A DNA stretch of 64,000 nucleotides, taken from positions 48,900 through 112,899 of the forward strand of contig DAOVTW010000002.1 of NCBI GenBank assembly GCA_030632885.1, written 5' to 3'. Within the stretch, counting starts at the first letter, position 1. Every line of letters starts with the position of its first letter. Shown in pieces: positions 16,561-26,057 of this stretch. Both the position numbers and the translations under genes were made by a program. The notes under the pieces are model-generated. The model saw only the letters and a program-made list of their open reading frames with translations. It did no database searches and was not told the DNA's origin. The stretch is from JAIOSM01 sp023143455. Its GTDB lineage: Bacteria; Desulfobacterota; Desulfobacteria; Desulfobacterales; Desulfobacteraceae.

Positions 16561-18861
16561 ATGAAAAAACAAAAATATATTTTCAGGATGAATATAGTTT
16601 CCAAGTTTATTATTTTTGTTGGTGTTTCACTGCTTGTGATCATTTCAGCCTGGGCCTATTTCAACATCAATTATCAAAAAGAAAAATTAATGAACCATAT
16701 TATTGCTGATTCTGACAGATTGACCGAAACAATAAGGCTTGGAACCCATTATGCAATGACACTGAATTCTCGGGATGATATTACACAGATTATACAGAAT
16801 ATTGGAAAGCAGGGGGGAATAGAAAGAATTCATATTTACAACAAAGCCGGAGAAATAAAATTCTCAAACATTGAAACAGAGGTAAACAAAGAAACAAACA
16901 TAAAAGCTGAAGCCTGCAATATATGCCACAAATCAGAACCACCGCTTGAACGTATCGAACTTTCCCAAAGAACACGTATAATCAATTCCCTCCAGGGATA
17001 TCGCCAGCTTGGAATCATCAGCCCAATCTACAACGAAAAAGGATGTTCAACAGAAGACTGCCATGTCCATCCCAAAAACAAAAAAATTTTGGGAACACTT
17101 GATGTCGTGGTCTCCTTGGAAGCCCGTGACAAGGAGATCATGGATGCAAAAAAGGCAGTTATTAGCCTTGCTTTACTTGCTTTTATAATTATTTTCACAA
17201 TAATATTTTTCTTAGTTTATAAATTTATCAATATTCCCATTAAGAAATTGATGGAAGGAACAGTTCAGATTGCAGGCGGTAATTTTGAAACCAAAATTGC
17301 TATATACCAGAAAGATGAACTGGGACAACTTGCTGATTTAATAAACAGTATGGGAGATCAAATCCATATCCAGCAGACAGAACTGCATGCACAGAGAAAT
17401 GAATACAGAACCCTTTTTGATTATGCCCCTTGTATGATAAGCGTACAGGACAGAGATTACAAACTCTTGCGTTATAACCGGCAGTTTGGAAAAAGCTTTC
17501 AGCCAAAACCAGGTGCCCACTGTTATCAGGCATATAAGGGACTTAACAGGAAATGTGACAATTGTACTGTTGAAAAAACATTTAAAGATGGAAAGTCTCA
17601 TTATGGAGAAGAGTCAGGGATCGGTAAAGACGGGACAATGAATCACTGGATATTTATTACATCACCCATAAGAAATGTAAAGGGTGAAGTAATATCAGCC
17701 ATGGAGATGAGCATTGATATTACATCAAGAAAATATTTGGAGAAAAAACTTGAAGCATCAGAAAAAAAATACCAGTCTATCTTTAATAATATCCCAAACC
17801 CTGTATTTGTTCTAAACGAAGAAACTTTGGAACTGCTTGACTGCAATCAGAGTGTCAAATCTGTATATGGATTTGATAAAAATGAAATATTAAATCAGTC
17901 ATTCCAGAATTTTTTCATTAATGAAGAAAAAGGAAAAATGTTTGATCTTGTCAAATCATCATCAACTCTCAACCAGGTAAAACATAAAATTAAAGATGGG
18001 AAAAATATATATGTTGATATCTGGATTTCACCTTCAGAGTATAATGATAAAAAAGTACTGCTTGTAACAACAAGTGACATCACAAAACGTCTTGAAACAG
18101 AACGCGAACTGATACAGGCAGGGAAAATGGCAACTTTAGGGGAGATGTCCACTGGCATTGCCCACGAATTAAACCAGCCTTTATCGGTTATAAAAACAGC
18201 AAGCGACTTTATCTTAAAAAAGGTTGATAAAAAAGAAAAAATCAAAGAATCAATTTTTCATAAACTATTGGTAAAAATCAACAATAATGTAGACCGTGCT
18301 TCAAAAATCATAGAACATATGCGCCATTTTGCCCGAAAATCAGATATCAACTTTGAAGATATCAATGTTAATGAAATCCTCATGCGTGCCCATGATATTT
18401 TCAGCCAGCAGCTAAAAGTAAGAGGTATCGAGGTAGTCTGGAGCATACAAGAGGATATTCCTGCCATAACAGCCGACCCTAGCCGCATCGAACAGGTGTT
18501 TATAAATCTTTTGGTCAATGCAAGGGATGCCATCGAAGAAAAAAGTGAGCAGCAAAACTCTATGATTGACAATGAAAAAATATACATAGAAACTTTTTCT
18601 AAAGACAGACATGTGATTGTAAAGGTCAGGGATACTGGTTTAGGGATTCCGGATGGTATAAAAGATAAGCTTTTTGAACCCTTTTTTACAACCAAGGAAG
18701 TAGGTAAAGGCACTGGATTGGGACTTTCAATCAGTTATGGGATTATGAAAGAATGCAAGGGCAACATAGAAGTTGAGTGTGATAAGGTTACCGGTGGTGC
18801 TACCTTTATTATACAATTTCCCTTTGCCAATAATAAAAAAACCGATTATCTGTTTTCATAA
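16561..18861 (+). CDS. Membrane sensor histidine kinase with heme-c motif, HAMP and two PAS domains
   Basis: 766 aa from ATG 16561, with GGAAG close upstream; a TTG three codons earlier is an alternative. TM1 (~12-33) and TM2 (~200-220) flank a periplasmic sensor containing CNICH (about residues 119-123), a canonical heme-c site, and a second CxxxxCH (CSTEDCH). HAMP, PAS1 (with KCDNC) and PAS2 follow, then HisKA with phospho-His in GIAHELNQP (about residue 535) and an HATPase with DTGLGIPDG. It resembles c-type-heme sensors that report redox state or NO/nitrite. It lies divergent to the octaheme operon and ends overlapping the convergent REC-kinase by 16 bp. Its response regulator is not obvious. 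Confidence 0.87.
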   Translation: MKKQKYIFRMNIVSKFIIFVGVSLLVIISAWAYFNINYQKEKLMNHIIADSDRLTETIRLGTHYAMTLNSRDDITQIIQNIGKQGGIERIHIYNKAGEIKFSNIETEVNKETNIKAEACNICHKSEPPLERIELSQRTRIINSLQGYRQLGIISPIYNEKGCSTEDCHVHPKNKKILGTLDVVVSLEARDKEIMDAKKAVISLALLAFIIIFTIIFFLVYKFINIPIKKLMEGTVQIAGGNFETKIAIYQKDELGQLADLINSMGDQIHIQQTELHAQRNEYRTLFDYAPCMISVQDRDYKLLRYNRQFGKSFQPKPGAHCYQAYKGLNRKCDNCTVEKTFKDGKSHYGEESGIGKDGTMNHWIFITSPIRNVKGEVISAMEMSIDITSRKYLEKKLEASEKKYQSIFNNIPNPVFVLNEETLELLDCNQSVKSVYGFDKNEILNQSFQNFFINEEKGKMFDLVKSSSTLNQVKHKIKDGKNIYVDIWISPSEYNDKKVLLVTTSDITKRLETERELIQAGKMATLGEMSTGIAHELNQPLSVIKTASDFILKKVDKKEKIKESIFHKLLVKINNNVDRASKIIEHMRHFARKSDINFEDINVNEILMRAHDIFSQQLKVRGIEVVWSIQEDIPAITADPSRIEQVFINLLVNARDAIEEKSEQQNSMIDNEKIYIETFSKDRHVIVKVRDTGLGIPDGIKDKLFEPFFTTKEVGKGTGLGLSISYGIMKECKGNIEVECDKVTGGATFIIQFPFANNKKTDYLFS

Positions 18862-19988
18862 TCTGTTATTGGAAGTTTAACCTGTATACAGGTTCCTTTT
18901 CCTTTGGCAGATTTTAAATTAATAATACCTCCATGCTGCTGGATAATGTTTTTGGATATAAACAGACCAAAACCTGTGCCCTTGTTATGTTTGGAAGAGA
19001 AAAAAAGGTTGAAGATTTTTTCCCTGGTTTTTTGATCCATGCCTATGCCATTATCATGTATCTCAAAAATATTATATTTTTCATCCTGTTTTAATGTAAA
19101 AATAATCTTGTGATCTTTTTCCCCTTTGTCCTCAATACATGCGTCAACTGCATTATCGAGAATATTTATAAGGGCTGAACGAATGTGTTCAGGATCTGCA
19201 AAAAACTTAGAAGGCGCATTGTCAAACTCACGAACAATTTTTATGCCGTGGGATAAAGCCTTTTGTTCCAAAATATCTGCAATATCACTTGCAAATTTTA
19301 GTAAATTGATTTTTTTAATTTTTATCTCTCTTTCCTTGGAGTAATAAAGAATGTCAAAAATCATTTTTTTAATTCTATCAATGGTAAGTTTCAATATATC
19401 AAAACCTTCATCAATGAGCTGTTCATCTTTTTTACCAAAACCTGATTCCATAAGATAAACACCGCCGTCAAGATTTGTTAAAAGACCTTTTATTCCATGG
19501 GAAATGGAGCCTATCATAACTCCGAGAGATGAAAGGTTATCCCTGAGCATTGATTTTTGCCTGAGAAGGTCTTCCAAATTTTCAGTATATTGTTTGAGTT
19601 GGTTTCTTGTAACTATTTTTTCATTTGCCCTTTTAAGTGCAATCTCTAAAGCATCACTGCTTATGGGTTTGGTAATAAAATCAATTGCCTCGTATTTCAG
19701 ACTTTTTATGGCAATATCAATATCTCCATGCCCTGTAATCATAATTACTTCAGTTTCTGGATTCTTCTGTTTTATTTTTTTCAGTATTTCAATGCCATCA
19801 ATGCCCGGCATTTTAATATCAGTAAGGACAATTGTCGGGGATTCCTCCTTAAAAATTTTTAATGCCTGCTTTCCATTTGCAGCCTCCAGCACATCATAAC
19901 CAATATCAGTTAAGGCAATTGCAAGGACTTCCCGGATATCCTGCTCATCATCCACCAGCAGGATAAGTTTTTTTTTGGTTGCTTCCAT
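18846..19988 (-). CDS. Response regulator-histidine kinase hybrid (REC-HisKA-HATPase)
   Basis: 380 aa. Residues ~1-125 are a receiver domain with the acidic pair DDEQD, phospho-acceptor TDIKMPGID and KPI. A HisKA-like region (GVMIGSISHGIKGLLTNL) and an HATPase (IHDNGIGMD, GTGFGLFISK) follow. There is no membrane segment, so it is cytoplasmic. It is the last gene of the Hdr block, 44 bp after the giant HdrA-REC gene. A REC domain in front of a kinase is typical of relay intermediates. It may therefore pass signal from, or to, the receiver domain inside HdrA, but that is inference. Confidence 0.86.
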   Translation of the reverse strand: MEATKKKLILLVDDEQDIREVLAIALTDIGYDVLEAANGKQALKIFKEESPTIVLTDIKMPGIDGIEILKKIKQKNPETEVIMITGHGDIDIAIKSLKYEAIDFITKPISSDALEIALKRANEKIVTRNQLKQYTENLEDLLRQKSMLRDNLSSLGVMIGSISHGIKGLLTNLDGGVYLMESGFGKKDEQLIDEGFDILKLTIDRIKKMIFDILYYSKEREIKIKKINLLKFASDIADILEQKALSHGIKIVREFDNAPSKFFADPEHIRSALINILDNAVDACIEDKGEKDHKIIFTLKQDEKYNIFEIHDNGIGMDQKTREKIFNLFFSSKHNKGTGFGLFISKNIIQQHGGIINLKSAKGKGTCIQVKLPITDYENR

Positions 19989-20032
19989 TTGCTTAACTTT
20001 CCATCCTTTTTATTATTGATTAAGATTCAGCT

Positions 20033-23000
20033 TCAAAAGGCTGAATCTATTACATCAAATAACTGCTGGTCTATAAAACCTGCTAAAGCTGAAGCACTGT
20101 TAGGACAAACAACTGCACAGGAACCACATCCCTGGCACATGATGGGATTAACAGCAACATGGGTATTCTCATGATGGATATAACGGGCATCATATGGACA
20201 GGCTTCAATGCATCTTTCACAAAGGCTGCAAAGGCTTGGATGCACCTGTGCAACAATGCTTCCAGCTAATATTTTATTATCACCAAGAATCCTCAAAGCC
20301 CTTTGGGCTGCAGCCTCTGCAGTTGCAATACTTTCTGTGATATTTCGAGGTGAATTACATATTCCGCAGGAAAAAATGCCTTCTTTTAAAGAATCAACAG
20401 GACGCCATTTGGATTCTGCTTCCTGGAAAAATCCGAATTCATCTTTACGGACTCCAAAATTTCCAGCCATGGCATCAGAAAAATCAGGAGCCAGTCCTGT
20501 TGCAAGAATAAGCAGATCGGCACTTATTTCAATATTTTTTCCAAGTATGGGCTCAAACGCCGTTATTTTAATTGTTTCACCATCTTTTGTGATTTCTGGT
20601 TTATTTTCAACATCATATTGAATAAAAATAACATCTTCTTTTCTTGCACGTGTATAATAGGATTCAAGAAACCCTGTTGTCATCATATCCCGATATAAAA
20701 CATATATGCCTACTTGGGGGTTTTTCTCTTTGAGAAGCAATGCGTTTTTTAAGGCAGTTGCACAGCATACCCTTGAGCAGTAATTCTTCTTGTCCTGCTC
20801 TCTTGACTCCACACACTGGATCATTACAACACTTTCAAGACTGGCTGGATTAATTGATCCATCATCCAGGTTCAATGCAAATTCTTTTTGGGTAACAATC
20901 GCCTTGCTGGTTCCATAGCCATAAGAAGTGGTCAAAGCTTCCTTACCGCCAGTTGCAAGGATGGCGACCCCATGCTCAAAGGATAGGGGTTTGTCCTCTT
21001 TTTTACTGTGGGCTGATGTGTGAAAATTGCCAACGCTTCCAAATGAACAGGTTATTTCAGCCTGAGTATGAACTTTTACCAAAGGATGATTCTCTATTTT
21101 CTTCACTGTTTTTTCAAACAGCTCTTTTATATCATTTCCTTCAATTGTACTTTTGAGCCAAAATAGATTCCCTCCCAGTTGGTCTTGGGATTCTACTAAA
21201 TCAACTTTAAACCCATGATCAGCAACAGCAAGTGATGCTGTCATTCCGGCAATGCCGCCTCCTACAACCAAGGCTTTTTGTATTGATGAAGCAATGGGAG
21301 CCAATGGCGGGTCCATTCGCTTGAGATGGGCAAAACCCATTTTAAGCTTTTGTTCGATAATTGATTCAAGGGATTGACCGCCTTCATCTTTAGCCTTTAA
21401 AGCATCCTGGCTGTAAATATCAACAACGTTCACAGCTTGAGGATGAAACCCGGTTCCCTTGCAAAGTTGATTAACTTTGCCGGTATAAACATGGGGCAGA
21501 CAGGCACCTATAAGCATACGGTTTGCATTGCTTTTTTCCAATACTTCTTTAAGATTTGACAGCCCCAGGGCTGTGCATGTATTTTCAATAAAGACAATAT
21601 CATTTACTGCCGGATCTCTTAAAAGGTTTGTTTTTAGCTGTTCCTGTTCAACACCTTCTATCTGGGGTTTTCCGCAAGTACATACAACAATCAATACACT
21701 CGGCATCTGGCGGGAGACATCTTTTAACTCTATTTCTTCATCAGTTTCAGAAGACAGACTTCCGCCGATTGAATGTATAAAACGGGATGCTGACAAAGCA
21801 GCAGAGCTTGACCCGATAACTGACTCACTTATGTCTTTTAGTCCTGCAAAGGAACCCCCAAAGAAAATACCTTCTTTTGACGATAAGCTGGTTGAAAAAG
21901 GTTCAGATTCGCAAAATCCCCACTTATTTAAAGGAAGTTCTGTAATCCGGGCAAGCTCTTTTGTGCCGGAAGATGGTCTCTGACCGATGGATAGTACGAC
22001 CATGTCAAATTGTTCTTCATTGCGGGTTCCCTTCTGATCAACGTATTGAACCATCAGGCCGCCAAGTTCTTTATTCTCTGTTACTGAATGCACCCGGCTC
22101 CTGCTGAAACAGACGTCATATTCGTTCTGCGCCTGGTTTTTATATTGATGAAAGGATTTTCCAAATGCCCTCATATCCATATAAAAAATAGTTGTTTCAA
22201 TATTATGCCCAAGTTTTTCTTTAACAAGTCTTGCCTCTTTAATTGCATGCATACAGCAGATTGAAGAGCAGAAATCTGCATTTGTCTGTATATCTCTGGA
22301 ACCAACACACTGAAACCATGCGATTTTTTTCAAAGGCTTTTTATCAGACTGCCTTTGCAGCAAACCATTTTCAGGTCCTGTGCCACTTAAAAGTCTTTCA
22401 AATTCCCTGCTGGTTACAACATCAGGATATCTGCCATATCCAAAAGTATTATTTGACTGCAAAGGATCAAAATACTCTGTGCCTGTACTTACTATAATTG
22501 CATTTACACCTAGTTCTATCTCCTGTACAACTTCAAGGGTCTGGTATATCTCTAAAACTTTTGGAGTAAAAGTTTCTGGATCAAAAGGTTTTAGAAGATA
22601 ATCAAGAGCACCTTGTTTCATTGCCTCAATTGCGGTCTCAACAGTTGCATAGGCGGTCATCATTACAACAGGCAACTCGGGGAGGTCTTTTTTAGCTTCC
22701 TTTAAAAGTTCTACTCCATCCATTCCAGGCATTTTAATATCAGTAAGCATGAGGTGATAGGTGTTCTGCTTGAGCATATCAAGGGCTGTTTGTCCTGAAT
22801 CAGCCATTTCAACTGAAAACCCTTCATCTTCAAGCCATTCTTTTAAGGAATCCCTTACAATAAGTTCATCATCCACAACTAGGATATTAAAATTTTTCCT
22901 TTTTTCTTCAGGAAGCTTAACTGCTCCTGTAGGACATGCGCTGACACATTCACCGCAACGGGTGCAGCTTGAAAAATCTATAGTATATGTATTGGGAATA

Positions 23001-23461
23001 TTATGTGGCACAGGAAGATAAATGGCCTTCCTTTCAGAAAGCCCCATATTAAAAGAATCAGGCACTAGAACTGGACAAACTCTGGCACATTCTCCACAGC
23101 CAGTACAAAGATCAGGATCAACTGATGAGGGCTTCTGCTTCAGTATTACCTTGAACTTGCCTGGTTCTCCTTCAATATTTGTCAATCGAGTCCCCAGCAT
23201 TATATTGATATTTTCATGGAACAGACCTTTGCGAAGACAATATTGGGAAGATGAATCCCGGTTGACCAGAGGAAGCATCTTGCACATACCGCATCTGTCA
23301 TTGGGAAACTGGTAATCCAGCTGGCTTAAAATACCGCCGATATTTGGTGCCTTATCAACAAGGGTAACACTGTAGCCAAACTCGGCAAGATCAAGGGCAC
23401 TCCTGATGCCGCTGATTCCAGCCCCAACTACCATGGCAGTGCCTATTTTTTTTCTCATCAT
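20033..23461 (-). CDS. Tandem HdrA flavoprotein with an embedded response-regulator receiver domain
   Basis: 1142 aa. The first HdrA-like unit has an FAD-binding GxGxxG (VVGAGISGIRSALDLAE), HdrA cysteines at residues 57, 60 and 75 and two ferredoxin clusters (CTGCGECARVCP, CTRCGECVSACP). Residues ~191-310 are an intact receiver: acidic pair D197/D198, phospho-acceptor D241 in TDIKMPGMDG, T269 and K291. The HdrA fold then resumes, and a second HdrA unit begins with VVGGGIAGMTASLAVADHG. The C-terminus has CSLCERCIEACP and CQGCGSCAVVCP. HdrA subunits are the bifurcating flavin centre of Hdr complexes. A REC inside one suggests that electron transfer could be modulated by phosphorylation. The ribosome site AGGGGGT is clear. 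Confidence 0.9.
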   Translation of the reverse strand: MMRKKIGTAMVVGAGISGIRSALDLAEFGYSVTLVDKAPNIGGILSQLDYQFPNDRCGMCKMLPLVNRDSSSQYCLRKGLFHENINIMLGTRLTNIEGEPGKFKVILKQKPSSVDPDLCTGCGECARVCPVLVPDSFNMGLSERKAIYLPVPHNIPNTYTIDFSSCTRCGECVSACPTGAVKLPEEKRKNFNILVVDDELIVRDSLKEWLEDEGFSVEMADSGQTALDMLKQNTYHLMLTDIKMPGMDGVELLKEAKKDLPELPVVMMTAYATVETAIEAMKQGALDYLLKPFDPETFTPKVLEIYQTLEVVQEIELGVNAIIVSTGTEYFDPLQSNNTFGYGRYPDVVTSREFERLLSGTGPENGLLQRQSDKKPLKKIAWFQCVGSRDIQTNADFCSSICCMHAIKEARLVKEKLGHNIETTIFYMDMRAFGKSFHQYKNQAQNEYDVCFSRSRVHSVTENKELGGLMVQYVDQKGTRNEEQFDMVVLSIGQRPSSGTKELARITELPLNKWGFCESEPFSTSLSSKEGIFFGGSFAGLKDISESVIGSSSAALSASRFIHSIGGSLSSETDEEIELKDVSRQMPSVLIVVCTCGKPQIEGVEQEQLKTNLLRDPAVNDIVFIENTCTALGLSNLKEVLEKSNANRMLIGACLPHVYTGKVNQLCKGTGFHPQAVNVVDIYSQDALKAKDEGGQSLESIIEQKLKMGFAHLKRMDPPLAPIASSIQKALVVGGGIAGMTASLAVADHGFKVDLVESQDQLGGNLFWLKSTIEGNDIKELFEKTVKKIENHPLVKVHTQAEITCSFGSVGNFHTSAHSKKEDKPLSFEHGVAILATGGKEALTTSYGYGTSKAIVTQKEFALNLDDGSINPASLESVVMIQCVESREQDKKNYCSRVCCATALKNALLLKEKNPQVGIYVLYRDMMTTGFLESYYTRARKEDVIFIQYDVENKPEITKDGETIKITAFEPILGKNIEISADLLILATGLAPDFSDAMAGNFGVRKDEFGFFQEAESKWRPVDSLKEGIFSCGICNSPRNITESIATAEAAAQRALRILGDNKILAGSIVAQVHPSLCSLCERCIEACPYDARYIHHENTHVAVNPIMCQGCGSCAVVCPNSASALAGFIDQQLFDVIDSAF

Positions 23462-23506
23462 ACCCCCTAAATTTTTTTCAAAAGTCTATTTTATTAAATC
23501 TATTTA

Positions 23507-24826
23507 TTACATTGCTGTCTCAGGATGAAACACATTAACCTCCATAAGATCATCTCCCAGATATGTACGTTCATTGGGACCTAATACGCCCAGGGACAGT
23601 GCAAGGATAGTCCAGAAATGTATAACAGGGTAATTTCCTTCATAATGTTTAGATAACTCATGTATCTGGGCATGGCAGTTATGGCATCCGGCAATCACAT
23701 AATCTGCCTTGGTCTCTTTTATCTGTCTGTCCTTTATCCTGCCGTATTCCAGACGCTCTTCCTTGAATCCTGACTGAAGGAATCCCCCGCCTCCTCCACA
23801 GCAGTAGTTGTTAGAAAAATTTGGAGACATGTCCACAAAGTTTTCCTCTCCCACAACTGCTTTTATTGCATAGCGAAAATCCTTTGCTATTTCATCTCCA
23901 TAGCTTTTTCTGACAATCTGGCAGGGATCCTGGCAGGTAAATTTTATACCCAGCTCCTTGTTCCAGTCTGAATTAGGTTTGAGTTTGCCTTCCCTTATCC
24001 ATTTTGCATAATACTCATAAATATTTTTTACCTCAAAGTTATGCTCTATATTGAATTTTTTCAGTCCGGCCCGGACTGCAAAGGTCACATGGCCTCATTC
24101 AGTATTCAGATAAGTCTTGCACTTGAGCTTGTGAGTCTGGTCTGTCTGGGTCTGAACCACATGTTTCCAGGCATCATCATCTGCCAGAAACATGCAGTAG
24201 TTTTCACCTGCCCAGCCTTTGCTCCCATAGGTCCAGTCAACACCTGCAAGGTGAAGAATCTTCCATAATGGAACCATTTCGTCAGGTTCTGTGACAGGCT
24301 CACGGGAGTTCTGGTTCAGAAAAAACTCTGCACCTTCTTTATCAATTGGAGCCTGCATTTCTGCAAATTCAGGCTGTTCTTCCTGGTATTGCTCTAAAAC
24401 ATCTTCAACAACAAAAATAAAATCTTCTTCATTGGTTCCCATGGCGCTGTTGGTATCATTTTTAAGGGCCATATCACACGAGCCCAATATTCCCTTTGGT
24501 CTTTCTTCTCTGGGTCTTTGGGCTCTTATATTATAAATCAACTGGGGAATATCTATTTTCATGGGGCAGGCATATATGCATCTTTGACACATTGTGCACA
24601 TCCATGGCCAGTCAGATGCAAGAACTTCTTCATCCAATCCTAATGCTATCATTCTGAGCATTTTTCTGGGATCCATGGATACAAGCCCAGTTGCCGGACA
24701 TCCGGAACTGCAAAGACCACACGTAAGGCAGAGATTCAGATTCCCACCATCAGGCAGTAGCTCTTTGACTTGATCAAACAGACTTGTTTTTTCTCGTTTT
24801 CTTAGTTTAATGGCAGTTTCGCTCAT
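23507..24826 (-). CDS. HdrD/DsrK-like iron-sulfur selenoprotein (in-frame UGA read as Sec)
   Basis: One continuous reading frame of 439 codons plus stop, interrupted only by TGA at 24097-24095 (codon 244). The first part has a HdrC-like 2x[4Fe-4S] domain (CLTCGLCSSGCPATG from residue 33; CTMCQRCIYACP). The second has HdrB/D-type cysteines: CQDPCQ, NYCCGGGGG and AGCHNCHAQ. The UGA occupies the first cysteine of the conserved E-C-G-H segment of HdrD/DsrK-like proteins (NTE-U-GHVTFAV). A good hairpin lies 16 nt downstream (separate entry), and frame and homology continue uninterrupted. A simple nonsense mutation is the alternative. The gene starts with AGGAG and ATG, 12 bp after the FdhB-like gene. 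Confidence 0.82.
24062..24097 (-). promoter_or_regulatory. Probable bacterial SECIS element of the HdrD-like gene
   Basis: After the UGA (24097-24095) come 16 bases and then CAGTCC-GGGCC-GGACTG, a perfect 6-bp stem with a 5-nt loop that starts with G. Bacterial SECIS hairpins lie directly 3' of the UGA, with the apical loop roughly 16-37 nt away and a G among the first two loop bases. All three conditions are met. The spacing is identical to that of the DsrE-like gene at 38343. Confidence 0.72.
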
Positions 24827-24838
24827 GATTGACTCCTG

Positions 24839-25990
24839 TTATTCTGTACTTTGCTTGTTAATCCCAACCACTTCTTCATATTCTTTGTCATTAAAAACAG
24901 ATAATGGTATTGGTTCTTCAATATTTTTTCCGGCTTCATATTCAAAAGCCTTCTGAGTATGGTGTGAAACAGTCCTGAAAAGTTCCGTTAAGGGTATGTC
25001 ATTGGGACAGGCATTTGAACACTGACCGCAGCCAACGCATGCCAGACTGATGTGGGCCATCCTTGTAAGATGAAAAAAATCAGTATCTGTAGGCATTTTA
25101 ACCCTGCCTTTTTTCTTGGCCCACTGAAGGTACTGAAAAGAATCATGATCAAAAACATCTGTGACAAAGACACACTCCCTGCAATAACATACTGGGCAGG
25201 CAACCCTACAGTTATAGCAGTTAACACAGCTAGCAAGGTAGCCGGACAGCTTTTCAATATTTGATGTTGCAAGAGATGTTTCTTCAAACATCTTATCCCT
25301 TTTGGCTTCACGGTCTGATATAAGTGACTTTATAGCCTGCTGGCGGGATGCTGACTCTGAAGTTTTTGGAAGATTTAAGGCTTGTAAAAGTTCTTCGCCC
25401 TTAACAGTGGGTGCTTCTAGGAGCAGTTCAGACTGGTAATCAATGCCATAAAGGCCAATAATAATATCTGCATTGTCGGGAACAGGATGTTCACAGACCT
25501 TGCAGGCTGCTGCAAGATTAAGCCCTTCAATGTTCTCAGATTTATCTTTCAGTATTTTGTCACAGAACCGCACTGTGGAAACCTCTTTTTTGGCAAAACT
25601 TGCATAATCCCTGTTATCAAATGCACCAAGACAATCAATACCTATCAATACAGTATTATCCAAGGACCCCTGCTTTAGTTTTATTAGTTCAATAAAAGCA
25701 CGGATTTCACAGGATCTCATTACCAGGGCAATGGTCTGACCCGCTGGTTTTTTAGTAAGTCTTGAAGCTATTTTTGCGGCGTTCATTGGAAACGACGGCG
25801 CAAGGGGATCTGCTTTATCAAGTTGCTCAACATCACTTATCAATGTCGGCATTACCACTTCTTTCATGGGAAGATGCCAGGGCACCATAAATGCATCGAT
25901 TTTTTTCGACTCAAGCAGAGTTTTAAAAAATCCCTGCAAAGATGTGACAATGTCCTTGTCCTTAACTTCAAGCTTTGAAAAAGTTGACAT
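24839..25990 (-). CDS. FdhB/FrhB-like coenzyme-oxidoreductase beta subunit with 4Fe-4S clusters
   Basis: 383 aa. A flavoprotein-like FrhB/FdhB region covers ~1-230, with VMRSCEIRAFIEL and cysteines CKVCEHPVP. Ferredoxin-type motifs follow: CVNCYNCRVACPVCYCREC and CVGCGQCSNACPNDIP. FrhB/FdhB-family proteins link iron-sulfur/flavin complexes to F420, NAD(P) or formate-dehydrogenase electron carriers. Placed between flpD and the HdrD-like selenoprotein gene, it likely forms an input/output module of the Hdr complex. GGAGGA precedes its ATG. The electron carrier cannot be read from sequence. Confidence 0.8.
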   Translation of the reverse strand: MSTFSKLEVKDKDIVTSLQGFFKTLLESKKIDAFMVPWHLPMKEVVMPTLISDVEQLDKADPLAPSFPMNAAKIASRLTKKPAGQTIALVMRSCEIRAFIELIKLKQGSLDNTVLIGIDCLGAFDNRDYASFAKKEVSTVRFCDKILKDKSENIEGLNLAAACKVCEHPVPDNADIIIGLYGIDYQSELLLEAPTVKGEELLQALNLPKTSESASRQQAIKSLISDREAKRDKMFEETSLATSNIEKLSGYLASCVNCYNCRVACPVCYCRECVFVTDVFDHDSFQYLQWAKKKGRVKMPTDTDFFHLTRMAHISLACVGCGQCSNACPNDIPLTELFRTVSHHTQKAFEYEAGKNIEEPIPLSVFNDKEYEEVVGINKQSTE

Positions 25991-26057
25991 TTGTATCCTC
26001 CAAACTGGGTAATGATTTACTCGCTTTTATTTGAAAGCCAGTCATCAATCATTAACT

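Noticed and set aside
23507..24088. A separate 193-aa gene starting with GTG at 24088
   Set aside because: It is in exactly the same frame as the gene before it, separated only by TGA, has no ribosome site, and would begin in the middle of the conserved E-C-G-H segment. One selenoprotein gene explains it better.
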